In this document: in pieces, positions 27,064 to 38,909 of the stretch | Layout: every line of letters starts with the position of its first letter | Numbering within the stretch: position 1 is the stretch's first letter | Assembly (NCBI GenBank): GCA_945910005.1 | Contig: CAMDTW010000240.1 | Coordinates: 62,001-126,000, forward strand | Direction of reading: 5' to 3' | From: Isoperla grammatica | Lineage: Eukaryota > Arthropoda > Insecta > Plecoptera > Perlodidae | Length of the DNA stretch: 64,000 bases | Notes under the pieces: model-generated | Databases searched by the model: none | What the model was told of the DNA's origin: nothing | What the model saw: only the letters and a program-made list of their open reading frames with translations | Translations under genes and position numbers: made by a program

Positions 27064-30000
27064 TTAGTCGCGCAGCACCTCACGCCAAACGACGTTGGCG
27101 ACATACAACCTGGTGGGGTCGTCTTTCGACAGGGAGCCCTGTTGGGCGGACTCTGTCACGTTCACCACGAACTTGTCCATCTGGGAGACGCGGCTGGCGG
27201 CCACGTACAACTGTCCGTGGGAGAAGCACGGCCGGTCGAGGATCAGGCCGATCCTGTCAAAGGTCTGCCCCTGCGCCTTGTTGATGGTCATCGCGTACGA
27301 GAGTTTCACGGGGAACTGCACCCGCTCCATCTTGAAGGGATATTTGCGTATGTCGTCAAATATCATCTTCATTCGCGGCAAGTACGTCGTATTGCCGGCG
27401 AATTTCCCGTCCGTCACGATCTTGCAGTGCAAGAGGTTCTGGTGAACATCAAGCACCTCCATGCGGGTGCCGTTGGTGAGTCCCTCTGCCAGGTCGACGT
27501 TGCTCAGCAACATGACGATGGCGCCGACCTTGAGATTCAGCTCGTGAGGAGGGAATCTGTGCGGAGCCATTTCGTTGAGCACCTCCTGGTTGATCCGGGG
27601 ACCGTCGTTGTGCTGCTCGAGTAGTTTGTCGGCGCTGTAGAAAGTCACCTTTTCGCCGGGCAGCACGGCGAGTATCTGCTCGTTGATGCATCCCACCATG
27701 TAGTTGGTGGGCGTGAGGATAGCCCTGTGGGCGACGTCCTCGTCGAGAGACTTTCCGAAGATGATCCTTGGCATGTCGTTGCCAATGACCTTGCAAGACG
27801 GGTCGAGCTCGACCATGTCGTGCATGGGGGGTGGCATGGCCTGCGGCAGAGTGCCGTCGCCCAGGGCCAGCAGCCACGCGGCCCACTCCTGTTGTCCGGG
27901 ACCGGCTCGCAGGTTGTCGACGAGCTTGAACTTGCGCACGAGCGGCCACAGGTACGAGAACTTGAGGCACGACTCGACGGTTTTGTGCGTCTCGTTGGAC
28001 GAGACGACGGGTAGTAGCTGTCGGAAATCGCCTCCCAACAGCATTGGCTTGCCCCCGAAGGGGACGTCCTGCCTGTTGGTCATGAACCTGAGGAAGTAGT
28101 CGACGCATCTGAACGCCTCCTTGTTGACCATCGACACCTCGTCGATGACAATCACGGCGGCGTTGACGAGTTTCACCGCCTTCGCCGACTTGGCGGTGAT
28201 GTTGACCGTCGAATCCTTGTCGACATTGAACGGCAGGCCAAACAGGCCGTGGCACGTCTGCCCGCCGAACAGCAGGGTGGCGGCGATGCCCGTCCAAGTG
28301 CACGCCTCCACTTTGAGGTCCTGATGCTGTAGGTTGGCTATCAAGGTGTTCAGCATGAACGTCTTGCCCGTTCCACCGGGTCCGTCGACGTACACTATCT
28401 TGGGAGTGTGGTGCTCGCCGGCAGCGTAACGCTCGACGTCCTCGACGACGGCGTCGTAAACCGCCCGCTGTTGGACGTTGAGTTGTGCTAGTCGTGCGAG
28501 CGCCTCGACGCGAGACAGGTAGAATCCGCCCGTAGACCTCCCGGCCGGCTCCTCGGGATCGGGGACGGCGGCGGCGTCGGGCGGCGGGAGTCCTGGTTCG
28601 GGTAGACCGTGCTCCGTATTGCTCGAGTTGTTGCGCACCAGGATGCTGGATATGTGCGCGAGACACCTCCTGACGGCCTCGTCTTGGCTCATGCCGCAGT
28701 GAAGATAGCTGTCTGTCATCTTGGGCATGTGTCTGTCCAGCATGCCCGCCGGGTCCGTAAGCTGGCAGTTCAACAGGATGTAGGCAAACAGCTGGCGTAC
28801 CTTACGGGATCCCCTCATGACGGTTGCCCGTTCCATCGCCTTCTCGTACTCGTCGTCGTCCTCGAGAAGGTGACGACGCACGCACGCCTCCTTGTACGTG
28901 GGGCACACCTCTTCGTCGACAGTGCGAAGGCTCGCAAACGAGGTCGCCCCGCGCACGTGCGTGAGTAGAATCCGCATGTGGAACAGTTCGACGTGCTTGG
29001 GAGACACGTCGTACAGTCTCGATGCAATGTTGTCGAAATTCCTTTTTCTTAACTGCCAATGGTTGATGCCTGCCTCCTTGTTAAAGACGAACATAAGAGG
29101 GGCCTTGTCGTACGTCATGGTCCTGGCGACGCGACCAGCCTCGTCGGTCTGGCCGTTCAAGACGAACCAGCCGGTGAGCATGGTCTTCTTGTTCATGGCG
29201 GTTTCGAATGCCTCCTGCTCCCTGCCCTCGTTGAACACAACGGTTTGGTAGTTTTCGAGGTGGAGTGGCAGCCTGTAGACCGTGTCCGTGTTGACGAACA
29301 TGGGGTACTCGTAGAGGCGGTAGCAGGCCTCCGGGGCGCTCACGTAACGATACGTCTCGTACGTTTTTACCTCGTCGTAATCGAGGGTTGCGGTGGCGGC
29401 GGCGGCGACGTCGTCGTCGTTATCGCCGGCAGCGGCGTCGTCGTCGTCGTCATCGCCGGCGGCGGCAGTAGTGGCGGCGGCGGCGGCGGCGGGGCCTGCG
29501 AATCTGTCGGCAATTTCGCGGAAACTGACCTGTGCGCTGGCGTTACCCTTGGTGATGTAGTCGCAAATGTACATGTAACAGCGGTCGCTGACGCACGCCT
29601 CGACGTTGACGTGAGCGTTCTGTCTCAGCAACAGGTACGGACTGTATGGCACGACGTCCTTGTCCGTGTATGTGATTCCCGCCTTGACAAACGACCATCC
29701 TCCCTCGCTGGGGGGGATGCGCCTGTGCTTGGCTCTGCCCTTGTCGTTGAAGATGGTCAACGGGGAGTAGGGCTTCGGGTAGTACTTGGAGCACACCTTA
29801 GTGTCGGGCTTCCAGCACTTGTCCGAGCACTTGTGGTGGATCATGAACTTGGTGACCAGCTTGTACAGTCTTGGCTCGGTGACGGGGTCCGGGATGTTGG
29901 CCCTGACGACCTTGTCGAGGTCGTCGCCCGTCTTCGGCTTATCACAATCCTTCATTATCACCACAATGTGGGCGTGTGGCAGTCCCCGCTTCTGGAACTC

Positions 30001-33000
30001 GATGGCGTACACGTAGTTCACCACGTGTCCCAGCACCTTCTTGTTCATCAGTTCGTCTAGCAGTATCTCGAGCCTCACCTGGAAGGCGGGCGTGCAGATG
30101 TCGGGACGGTTGTTGGCCTCCTCGCCGCGACGTAGGTTCTGTTTGATCTCCGGCCAACCGGGGTTGGAACTCATGGTGATCATGTAGTCGGGTCTGCCGT
30201 ACTTGAGCATCACCGTCATCGCGTCCTGGCAGTTCTGGGCAAAGTACCGCGGCGAGTTGATGGTGGACGAGGGCATGATGGTGATCATGCCGACGGCAGC
30301 GCCCTGCTCCTCGGCCTGGTGGGCTACGTAGTCCGAGAGACCGGCGTACGAGTCTCGACGCAGCTTGGGCTGATTGTCAAGGATGTAGGTGAGTTCGTTG
30401 CCCTCGGTCTTGACCCACGCGTCGACAATGTACTGTTGGAACAGCTTGCCAGAGTGGTGAAGTACACTGAAGCCGTCGCGTATGGCCATGCGGTACTTGT
30501 AGTACTGGCGCATGGTGACAAAGATTCTCTTGGCAGTGCCGTACTCGGGAACATGCTTCAGTTTCAAGTGGAAACCGGGCTCTCCGTAGGGGAAGAGCAA
30601 CGGGTAGACCATGGGGTCCAGGGTGCCGGCGAGAAGGTGGATCTCTTGCGGACCGGTCGACTTGGAGTGGCATCTGGCGTCCACGAAGAACGGCGGGCTG
30701 TCGCCGAAGAAGATGACTGCGATCTCGCTCGGGCTGGTCGGCAGGTTGTGGGTCTTTAGATTGGTGTTGACGTCGACCACCAGATTGAGGATGACCTCGC
30801 GCGGCGGAATGCCGGCGGCCTCTGCTTCTGCACGTTCTGTTTCGAGGACGTCCTTCATCATGAGGAAGGCGGCGCAGAACGGATTGATCTCCCTGATCAT
30901 CGTTTCGACGGCACGCAGCACGTTGTCCTTGCACTGTGGCTCGGCGTTACGTCTCGCGTCCGTCACCCGGTCAGCATCCACAAAGTAGATCTGGTTCTGC
31001 TTCCTCGGTTTGTCCGGCAGCGGATCCATGCAGCGCATCCTGTGATAGATGTTGCCTTGGATCTTGAAGGACGGTGGACCGGGTCCCAGCGCGATGATGT
31101 TGTCCGCGTTGAACGAAGCAAACTGGAACGCACAGTTGTACTGTCGGATGTGTTGTTGGAAGTGCTTGCCGTTGCCGGCGGGATCGTTTTCCGTCAGCAG
31201 AGCGCGCAGCATCTCGGGACACTCGTTGAGGGCGTCGAGTTTAACTTTGCCCAGGGTGCAACACGTGCCGTAGAGACCACTGCGGTTCTTCTTCTCACTC
31301 TCGAAGTGGAGCGCAAGACAGTGGGGTACGGGACATCTGGCGGTGAGATTCCCGCAAGACACCTGCTCGACGTCTTCTCCCTCTAGGGCGACGGCGTCGC
31401 GGTACGTCTTGGGCGGACGTCGGTTGGCCACGCTCAGTCGGAAGGCTGGCTCTGCAAACACAAAGTCTGGCAGTTCCGGTCCTTCCGTCGGGTTGGGAAC
31501 GTTGTCTGCGACGTCCTCGGCCGCTTCCTCCTGGGCTATTGCGTCACGTGCGGCTTGTTCCAGGGCGGCTTCTGCACGATTCTTTGCCGCCTCCTTCTGC
31601 TTGCGTCGCAATCTTCTAGATGTCTCGGTCCCCGCTTTCCTCCTGGAAACGTGTTTTTTGCTGAAGTTTGATCTGAAGGATGGTTTGCTCGTCGAAGAGA
31701 CGGAGGAGTTCGACTCCTCTGACGCCGAAGAAGCTTCGGAGTGCAGAGATTCGTCTCTGTCCGACTCTGTGTCGCCGTCGGTACTCTCGCAGTCGGGTAT
31801 ATTGCGCTTCAACTCAAGCACCACGTAGTGGCCGTCCAGGTATTCGTCTCGGGCCATGCCAGAGAACAGCAGGTGATTGTACGGAGCGTCTCCGCCTTTT
31901 CGGTAACACTGGAGATTCCACTGTACCGACGAGGGATTCAGTTGTCTGTGCAACTTCAAATTTACTTCGTACATTTGGGCAAAGGCTTGTGCCTCCATCT
32001 CGGTGCCGTAGACGCGTTCATTGGACATCTGCTGGCAATATTGGTGGACGTCACGGTACTCGCTTCGAAAGTACCCGCTGTAGTAGGCCCAGTGGTTGGA
32101 TATGTAGTCGACGACCTCGCGCCTCACACGCTGGTGGTCGTCCTGGTGTCCCATCTGGATATAGCTGAGACATCTGAAGAGGCAGTTGCCATCTCCGGGC
32201 ACGTACAGCTTGTTGTACTGTGCGTCCAATTCTTGCATTGGCACACACGTGTACTCGTCGTCGTCGTCCGGGTCTGGGTCAGCTGCAGACACGGGACCGG
32301 CGGCGGATGTGCTCGGGGTAGCATGGGCCGTCTCTGGCACCGGTTCCTCCTGCTTGGTGGCATCTGTGGAGGGCGCAGCTTGGAAAAGAACTGGTGGAAA
32401 AGCTCTAGTTTCGTCATCACGATATCGGGTGCAAACGACGTCTTCCTCGCCATCTTCTCCTGTTGTCACGCTCATGTAGAGATCGTACATATGGGAGAAG
32501 GCTAGAAGCTCTACTTCTGTACATTCGATGCCATCCTTGGACATGTGTTGGCGATACTGCTGCACGTCGGTGTAGACATATTCGTAGTACTGCTTGAAGT
32601 CGACCCAGTTGTCGGATACGTAGTCGACCACCTCGTGTCTCAGACGCTGGTGGTCGTCCTGGTGTCCCATCTGGATGTAGCTGAGACATCTGAAGATGCA
32701 GTTGCCATCATCGAGATCTCTGAAGACGCAGTTGCCTTCTCCGGCCACGTTCAGCTTGTTGAACTGTGCGGCTAATTTTGGCATTTGCACACACGTGGGC
32801 TCGTCGTCGACGTTCAGCTTGTTGAACTGTGCGGCTAATTTTTGCATTTGCACACACGTGGGCTCGTCGTCGTCGTCCGGGTCTGGGTCAGCTGCAGACA
32901 CGGGACCGGCGGCGGATGTGCTTGGGGTAGCATGGGCCGTCTCTGGCACCGGTTCCTCCTGCTTGGTGGCATCTGTGGTGGGCGTATCTAGGTAACCAAC

Positions 33001-34241
33001 TGGTGGAAACACGCCAGTTTCGTCTGTACGATTTGGCCGGCAAATGAGGACTGTCTCGCCATCGTCTCGTGTTGTCCTGCTCATGTGGACGTTGAACATG
33101 TGGGAGAAGGCTTGCAACTCTACATCCGTACCGTGGACACTCTCGTTGGACATTTCCAGGCGATAGTGTTGCACATCGGTGAAGTTGTTTTCGTACTTGT
33201 GCATGTAGTCGTCCCAGTTGTTGCACACATAGTTGACTATCCCGAGTCTGACGTACTGGGCAGACTGGAAGTCTTCCGACTTTCTGAACAGGAAGTTCCA
33301 GAGAGCTTTGAAGAGGCGGTTGGGATCTGCGGGGTCGGTGACCTCCATGCTTACTATCCAAGACGTCATCTTGTTGTCGCCCTCGGACCATTTTTCCTCG
33401 ATTAGAGCGTATATGGGCATGGAACAATATGTATTGCTGGTGGGAGTAGCGACCGTCTTTGGCACAACTTTCCTCCTCTTTATGGCCCCTCTGGCTGTAG
33501 ACTGGGTGTTGGAAACGACGCTGTCTCCGGATGTCGAAGATTGTTCGGAGATGCGTCCGCTCCGGCGGGGGGGCAACGTGGCCTCGACAACGGCAGGAGT
33601 CTTCCTCTTGCTGGTACGACGTGTTTGTGGGACCGTCGTGGTTGGTTTGTCGGCGACCAGAGAAGGGGGCTCGCTGACCTCTGACCCTGCTGTCCCCCTA
33701 GTTCCACGAATGGGCCTTGAGGGACACACAGGGCTATTGACGACTGTTTCGCCCGTGGGCGTAGGGGGTTCGGACACTCCTGCCGTCCCACTAGTTCCAC
33801 GAATGGGCCTTGCGGGACGCACAGGAGCCTCGACGACGGTTTCGCCCGTGGGCGTTGGCGGTTCGTCGACTTTAGCGCCTGACGTCCCCCTAGTTCCCCG
33901 AAGGGTCCTTGAGGGACGCACAGGAGCCTCGGCGACAGTTTCATCCGTGGGCGTTGGGGGTTCGGACACTCCTGCCGTCCCACTAGTTCCCCGAAGGGGC
34001 CTTGCGGGACGCACAGGAGCCTCGGCGACAGTTTCACCCGTGGGCGTTGGAGGTTCGCTGACTTTAGCGCCTGACGTCCCCCTAGTAACCCGAAGGGGCC
34101 TTGAGGGACGCACAGGGCCGTCGGCGCCACTCTTACCGGTAGTTTTTTGTCTCGTCGGCAGTGGGGGCCATGCAACTGTGTCTGAAGTTGAGCCACTCGC
34201 CGAGTCACCAGTATGGACTGCTGGCGGTTGCACTACATCAC
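27064..34241 (-). CDS. Helitron Rep/helicase with OTU domains (exon 3, main coding exon)
   Basis: This protein should nick and transfer one strand of the element at its ends and unwind DNA for rolling-circle transposition in the nucleus. Residue numbers count from the ATG of the open frame at 34,287; add 33 for the spliced protein. In order: Pro/Thr/Arg-rich tandem repeats (about 25-240); an OTU-like copy without its catalytic motif (about 320-410); a second OTU-like copy with DGNC (Cys530); a third with DGNCLFRC (Cys702) and HYVVLE (His820); an acidic Ser-rich and a basic Lys/Arg segment (830-925); a Cys/His region typical of Helitrons (about 975-1060); the Helitron N-terminal domain with HUH motif HAH (1438-1440) in GLPHAHIVV; a two-tyrosine motif YMYICDYITKG (Tyr1573, Tyr1577); an Ala/Asp tract (about 1596-1632); and a PIF1-type helicase with Walker A GPGGTGKT (near 1970), DEVSM (2049-2053) and late motifs INKAQGQTF and LYVAASRVS. 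The open frame continues to an ATG at 34,287, but its first 15 codons are a pyrimidine tract ending in gcaacag, so I place a splice acceptor at 34,241. Confidence 0.93.
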
Positions 34242-37200
34242 CTGTTGCACGCCACGTGAGAAAAGAAAAGTAAATTAATGAAGGCATGAGTAAAACTTGT
34301 CGAAATTATAGTGTTGAAAAAATATGAAATAAAAAATTGGTTTTTGAGAAACGTACACACATGATTAAAACTTAAAAGTGCCACGTAATTCAATAGCATA
34401 ATAAATGGCATGGGTAAATAGATGGAAAATTTTTTATGAATATCAAAGTAAGCACGAAAGAAAGAAAAATGTAGTTGAGTTGAAGAATAAAACGAAGTTA
34501 CCAATCACTGTCAACGTACGCGTTTATTTAAATAGTTTATACTATTGTCTTTAAATTGAAGAGAAACATTAATTGAAAGTGTGAGGAAAGCATAATTGCA
34601 TGTTGATTTTGCAGTGGGGAGGAGGGGGGGGGGAGGGGGAGGGGGTGGTTGTCTTTCAGAAATGATTGCGGGCGTGCGCTCAACAACTCACCAAAGTTTC
34701 ATCGAAATTGGATTGATGGTGTAGTAATGCCTAAATGAATTGGGGTTGTGATTTGTGGGGGGGGGGGGGAGGGTTAACATTCAGAAACCTTAGGGTGCGT
34801 GCACATAATAACTCATCAAATTTGTATTGCAATTGGCCAAATTATTGAGGAAAGCATAATTGCATGTTGATTTTGCAGTGAGGAGGGGGGGGGGGTTGGG
34901 AGGGGGAGGGGGATGGGGAGGGGGTGGTTGTCTTTCAGAAATGATTGCGGGCGTGCGCTCAACAACTCTCCAAAGTTTCATCACAATTGGGTTGATGGTG
35001 TAGTAATGCCTAAATGAATTGGGGTTGTGATTTGTGGGGGGGGGGGGGGGGGAGGGTTAACATTCAGAAACCTTTGGGTGCGTGCATATAATAACTCATA
35101 CAAATTTGTATTGCAATTGGTCAAATGATTGAGGAAAGCATGATTGCATGTTGATTTTGCAGTGGGGAGGGGGGGGGGGGGTGGGGGAGGGGGAGGGGGA
35201 GGGGGTGGTTGTCTTTCAGAAATGATTGCGGGCGTGCGCTCAACAACTCACCAAAGTTTCATCGAAATTGGATTCATGGTGTAGTAATGCCTAAATGAAT
35301 TGGGGTTGTGATTTGTGGGGGGGGGGGGGGGGGGGAGGGTTAACATTCAGAAACCTTAGGGTGCGTGCACATAATAACTCATCAAATTTGTATTGCAATT
35401 GGCTAAATGATTGAGGAAAGCATAATTGCATGTTGATTTTGCAGTGAGGAGGGGGGGGGGGGGGTTGGAAGGGGGAGGAAGATGGGGAGAGGGTGGTTGT
35501 TTTTCAGAAATGATTGCGGGCGTGCGCTCAACAACTCTCCAAAGTTTCATCAAAATTGGATTGATGGTGTAGTAATGCCTAAATGAATTGGGGTTGTGAT
35601 TTGTGGGGGGGGGGGGGGAGGGTTAACATTCAGAAACCTTAGGGTGTGTGCACATAATAACTCATCAAATTTGTATTGCAATTGGTCAAATGATTGAGGA
35701 AAGCATAATTGCATGTTGATTTTGCAGTGGGGAGGAGGGGGGGGGGGGGAGGGGGAGGGGGTGGTTGTCTTTCAGAAATGATTGCGGGCGTGCGCTCAAC
35801 AACTCACCAAAGTTTCATCGAAATTGGATTCATGGTGTAGTAATGCCTAAATGAATTGGGGTTGTGATTTGTGGGGGGGGGGGGGGGGGAGGGTTAACAT
35901 TCAGAAACCTTAGGGTGCGTGCACATAATAACTCATCAAATTTGTATTGCAATTGGCTAAATGATTGAGGAAAGCATAATTGCATGTTGATTTTGCAGTG
36001 AGGAGGGGGGGGGGGGGGGGTTGGGAGGGGGAGGGGGATGGGGAGGGGGTGGTTGTTTTTCAGAAATGATTACGGGCGTGCGCTCAACAACTCTCCAAAG
36101 TTTCATCAAAATTGGATTGATGGTGTAGTAATGCCTAAATGAATTGGGGTTGTGATTTGTGGGGGGGGGGGGGGGGAGGGTTAACATTCAGAAACCTTAG
36201 GGTGTGTGCACATAATAACTCATCAAATTTGTATTGCAATTGGCTAAATTATTGAGGAAAGCATAATTGCATGTTGATTTTGCAGTGAGGAGGGGGGGGG
36301 GGGGGGTTGGGAGGGGGAGGGGGATGGGGAGGGGGTGGTTGTCTTTCAGAAATGATTGCGGGCGTGCGCTCAACAACTCTCCAAAGTTTCATCAAAATTG
36401 GATTGATGGTGTAGTAATGCCTAAATGAATTGGGGTTGTGATTTGTGGGGGGGGGGGGGAGGGTTAACATTCAGAAACCTTTGGGTGCGTGCATATAATA
36501 ACTCATACAAATTTGTATTACAATTGGTCAAATGATTGAGGAAAGCATAATTGCATGTTGATTTTGCAGTGGGGAGGGGGGGGGGGGGGGTGGGGGAGGG
36601 GGAGGGGGAGGGGGTGGTTGTCTTTCAGAAATGATTGCGGGCGTGCGCTCAACAACTCACCAAAGTTTCATCGAAATTGGATTCATGGTGTAGTAATGCC
36701 TAAATGAATTGGGGTTGTGATTTGTGGGGGGGGGGGGGGGGGAGGGTTAACATTCAGAAACCTTAGGGTGCGTGCACATAATAACTCATCAAATTTGTAT
36801 TGCAATTGGCTAAATGATTGAGGAAAGCATAATTGCATGTTGATTTTGCAGTGAGGAGGGGGGGGGGGTTGGGAGGGGGAGGGGGATGGGGAGGGGGTGG
36901 TTGTTTTCAGAAATGATTGCGGGCGTGCGCTCAACAACTCTCCAAAGTTTCATCGAAATTGGATTGATGGTGTAGTAATGCCTAAATGAATTGGGGTTGT
37001 GATTTGTGGGGGGGGGGGGGGGGGAGGGTTAACATTCAGAAACCTTAGGGTGCGTGCATATAATAACTCATCAAATTTGTATTGCAATTGGCTAAATGAT
37101 TGAGGAAAGCATAATTGCATGTTGATTTTGCAGTGGGGAGGGGGGGGGGGGGGGGGGGGGAGGGGGAGGGGGAGGGCGTGGTTGTCTTTTAGAAATGATT

Positions 37201-38770
37201 GCGGGCGTGCGCTCAACAACTCACCAAAGTTTCATCGAAATTGGATTGATGGTGTAGTAATGCCTAAATGAATTGGGGTTGTGATTTGTGGGGGGGGGGG
37301 GGGGGAGGGTTAACATTCAGAAACCTTAGGGTGCGTGCACATAATAACTCATCAAATTTGTATTGCAATTGGCTAAATGATTGAGGAAAGCATAATTGCA
37401 TGTTGATTTTGCAGTGAGGAGGAGGGGGGGGGGGGGGTGGTTGTGAGGGGGGGGGGATGGGGAGGGGGTGGTGGTCTTTCAGAAATGATTGCGGGCGTGC
37501 GCTCAACAACTCACCAAAGTTTCATCGAAATTGGATTAATGGTGTAGTAATGCATAAATGAATTGTGGTTTTGTTTCTGGGGGTGGGGGGGGGGGATGGG
37601 GAGGGGGTGGTGGTCTTTCAGAAATGATTGCGGGCGTGCGCTCAACAACTCACCAAAGTTTCATCGAAATTGGATTAATGGTGTAGTAATGCATAAATGA
37701 ATTGTGGTTTTGTTTCTGGGGGTGGGGGGGGGGGGAGGGGGGAGGGTTATCAGTCAGCAACCTTAGGGTGCGTGCATTCAATAACTCATCAAATTTGTAT
37801 CGCAATTGGCTAAATGGTTGAGGAAAGCATTATTGCATGTTGATTTTGCAGTGAGGAGGGGGGGGTTGGGAGGGGGGGGGGGATGGGGAGGGGGGGGTTG
37901 TCTTTCAGAAATGATTGCGGGCGTGTGCTCAACAACTCTCCAAAGTTTCATCGAAATTGGATTGATGGTGTAGTAATGCCTAAATGAATTGGGGTTGTGA
38001 TTTGTGGGGGGGGGGGGGGAGGGGTAACATTCAGAAACCTTAGAGTGCCTGCATATAATAACTCATCAAATTTGTATTGCAATTGGCTAAATGATTGAGG
38101 AAAGCATAATTGCATGTTGATTTTGCAGTGAGGAGGGGGGGGGGTTGGGAGGGGGAGGGGGATGGGGAGGGGGTGGTTGTCTTTCAGAAATGATTGCGGG
38201 CGTGCGCTCAACAACTCTCCAAAGTTTCATCGAAATTGGATTGATGGTGTAGTAATGCCTAAATGAATTGGGGTTGTGATTTGTGGGGGGGGGGGGGGGG
38301 GAGGGTTAACATTCAGAAACCTTAGGGTGCGTGCATATAATAACTCATCAAATTGTATTGCAATTGGCTAAATGATTGAGGAAAGCATAATTGCATGTTG
38401 ATTTTGCAGGGGGGAGGGGGGGGGGGTTGGGAGGGGGAGGGGGAGGGGGTGGTTGTCTTTCAGAAATGATTGCGGGCGTGCGCTCAACAACTCACCAAAG
38501 TTTCATCGAAATTGGATTGATGGTGTAGTAATGCCTAAATGAATTGGGGTTGTGATTTGTGGGGGGGGGGGGGGGGGGAGGGTTATCAGTCAGCAACCTT
38601 AGGGTGCGTGCATTCAATAACTCATGAAATTTGTATCGCAATTGGCTAAATGGTAGAGGAAAGCATTATTGCATGGTGATGATGTCTCAGGGGGGGAGGG
38701 GGAGGGGGAATTAGGGGGGGAAAGTGGGGTGCAGTAGACGTGTACCGTAACATGTTAAATTCCAACATAC
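34242..38770 (-). other. Intron 2 of the Helitron gene (4.5 kb)
   Basis: The donor gtatgt lies at 38,770 and the acceptor, ttacttttcttttctcacgtggcgtgcaacag, ends at 34,242. Between 34,288 and 34,580 it is AT-rich with no feature. From 34,581 to 38,720 it is filled by the G-rich satellite. Short proline-rich minus-strand frames in it are translations of the poly-G tracts and not genes. Confidence 0.55.
34581..38720. repeat. G-rich satellite, 282-bp dimer unit (~14 copies)
   Basis: The word gtagtaatgcctaaatgaattgg recurs at 34,721, 35,000, 35,281, 35,569, 35,837, 36,125, 36,411, 36,690, 36,972, 37,254, 37,544 (variant), 37,683 (variant), 37,970, 38,249 and 38,525. Spacings are 268-290 with one half-length step of 139. 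Each unit is made of two homologous halves of about 140 bases. One contains gtgcgtgcacataataactcatcaaatttgtattgcaattgg, the other gcgtgcgctcaacaactcaccaaagtttcatcgaaattgg. Each half ends in a G run, often 12-20 G followed by gagggggaggggg. The plus strand therefore carries about 28 potential quadruplex tracts in 4.1 kb. Confidence 0.95.
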
Positions 38771-38909
38771 CATTCGGTCCTAATGGTGGTTTCACCCCCA
38801 TGACTGCTTCAAGTGCTTGCTGGGCCACCGCTCGTGCCGCATCGCGTTGTGCGCGTTTCCGGGCCGCAACCTCTTGGTTCCTCTGCCGCTTCTTTCTTCC
38901 CGTCAAATC
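38771..38909 (-). CDS. Helitron gene exon 2 (basic N-terminal segment)
   Basis: On the minus strand this 139-base exon is preceded by aatgttcag and followed by gtatgt. It encodes 46 complete codons, beginning DLTGRKKRQRNQEVAARKR and ending GVKPPLGPN, plus one leftover G. Exon 3 begins GT GAT GTA, so the joined codon is GGT (Gly) and the frame continues open. The Lys/Arg/Ala-rich helical character resembles the basic segment near residue 880 of the main exon, and it may serve as a nuclear localisation signal. The phase match and composition make this exon likely; the alternative is that it belongs to an unrelated gene. Confidence 0.6.

Noticed and set aside
27034..34273. Many plus-strand and other-frame ORFs over the Helitron gene
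   Set aside because: They are antisense or frame-shifted shadows of a GC-rich coding exon; only the 2,407-codon minus frame carries recognisable motifs.
34242..34287. ATG at 34,287 as the true start of the Helitron protein
   Set aside because: The first 15 codons are a pyrimidine tract ending in AG, and an in-phase upstream exon exists. Kept only as an alternative.
34790..38214. Proline-rich minus-strand frames
   Set aside because: They are produced by poly-G tracts in the G-rich satellite, and length varies with G-run length.
34581..38720. CRISPR-like spacing of repeats
   Set aside because: The whole unit is repeated, with no unique spacers, and the setting is a eukaryotic satellite.
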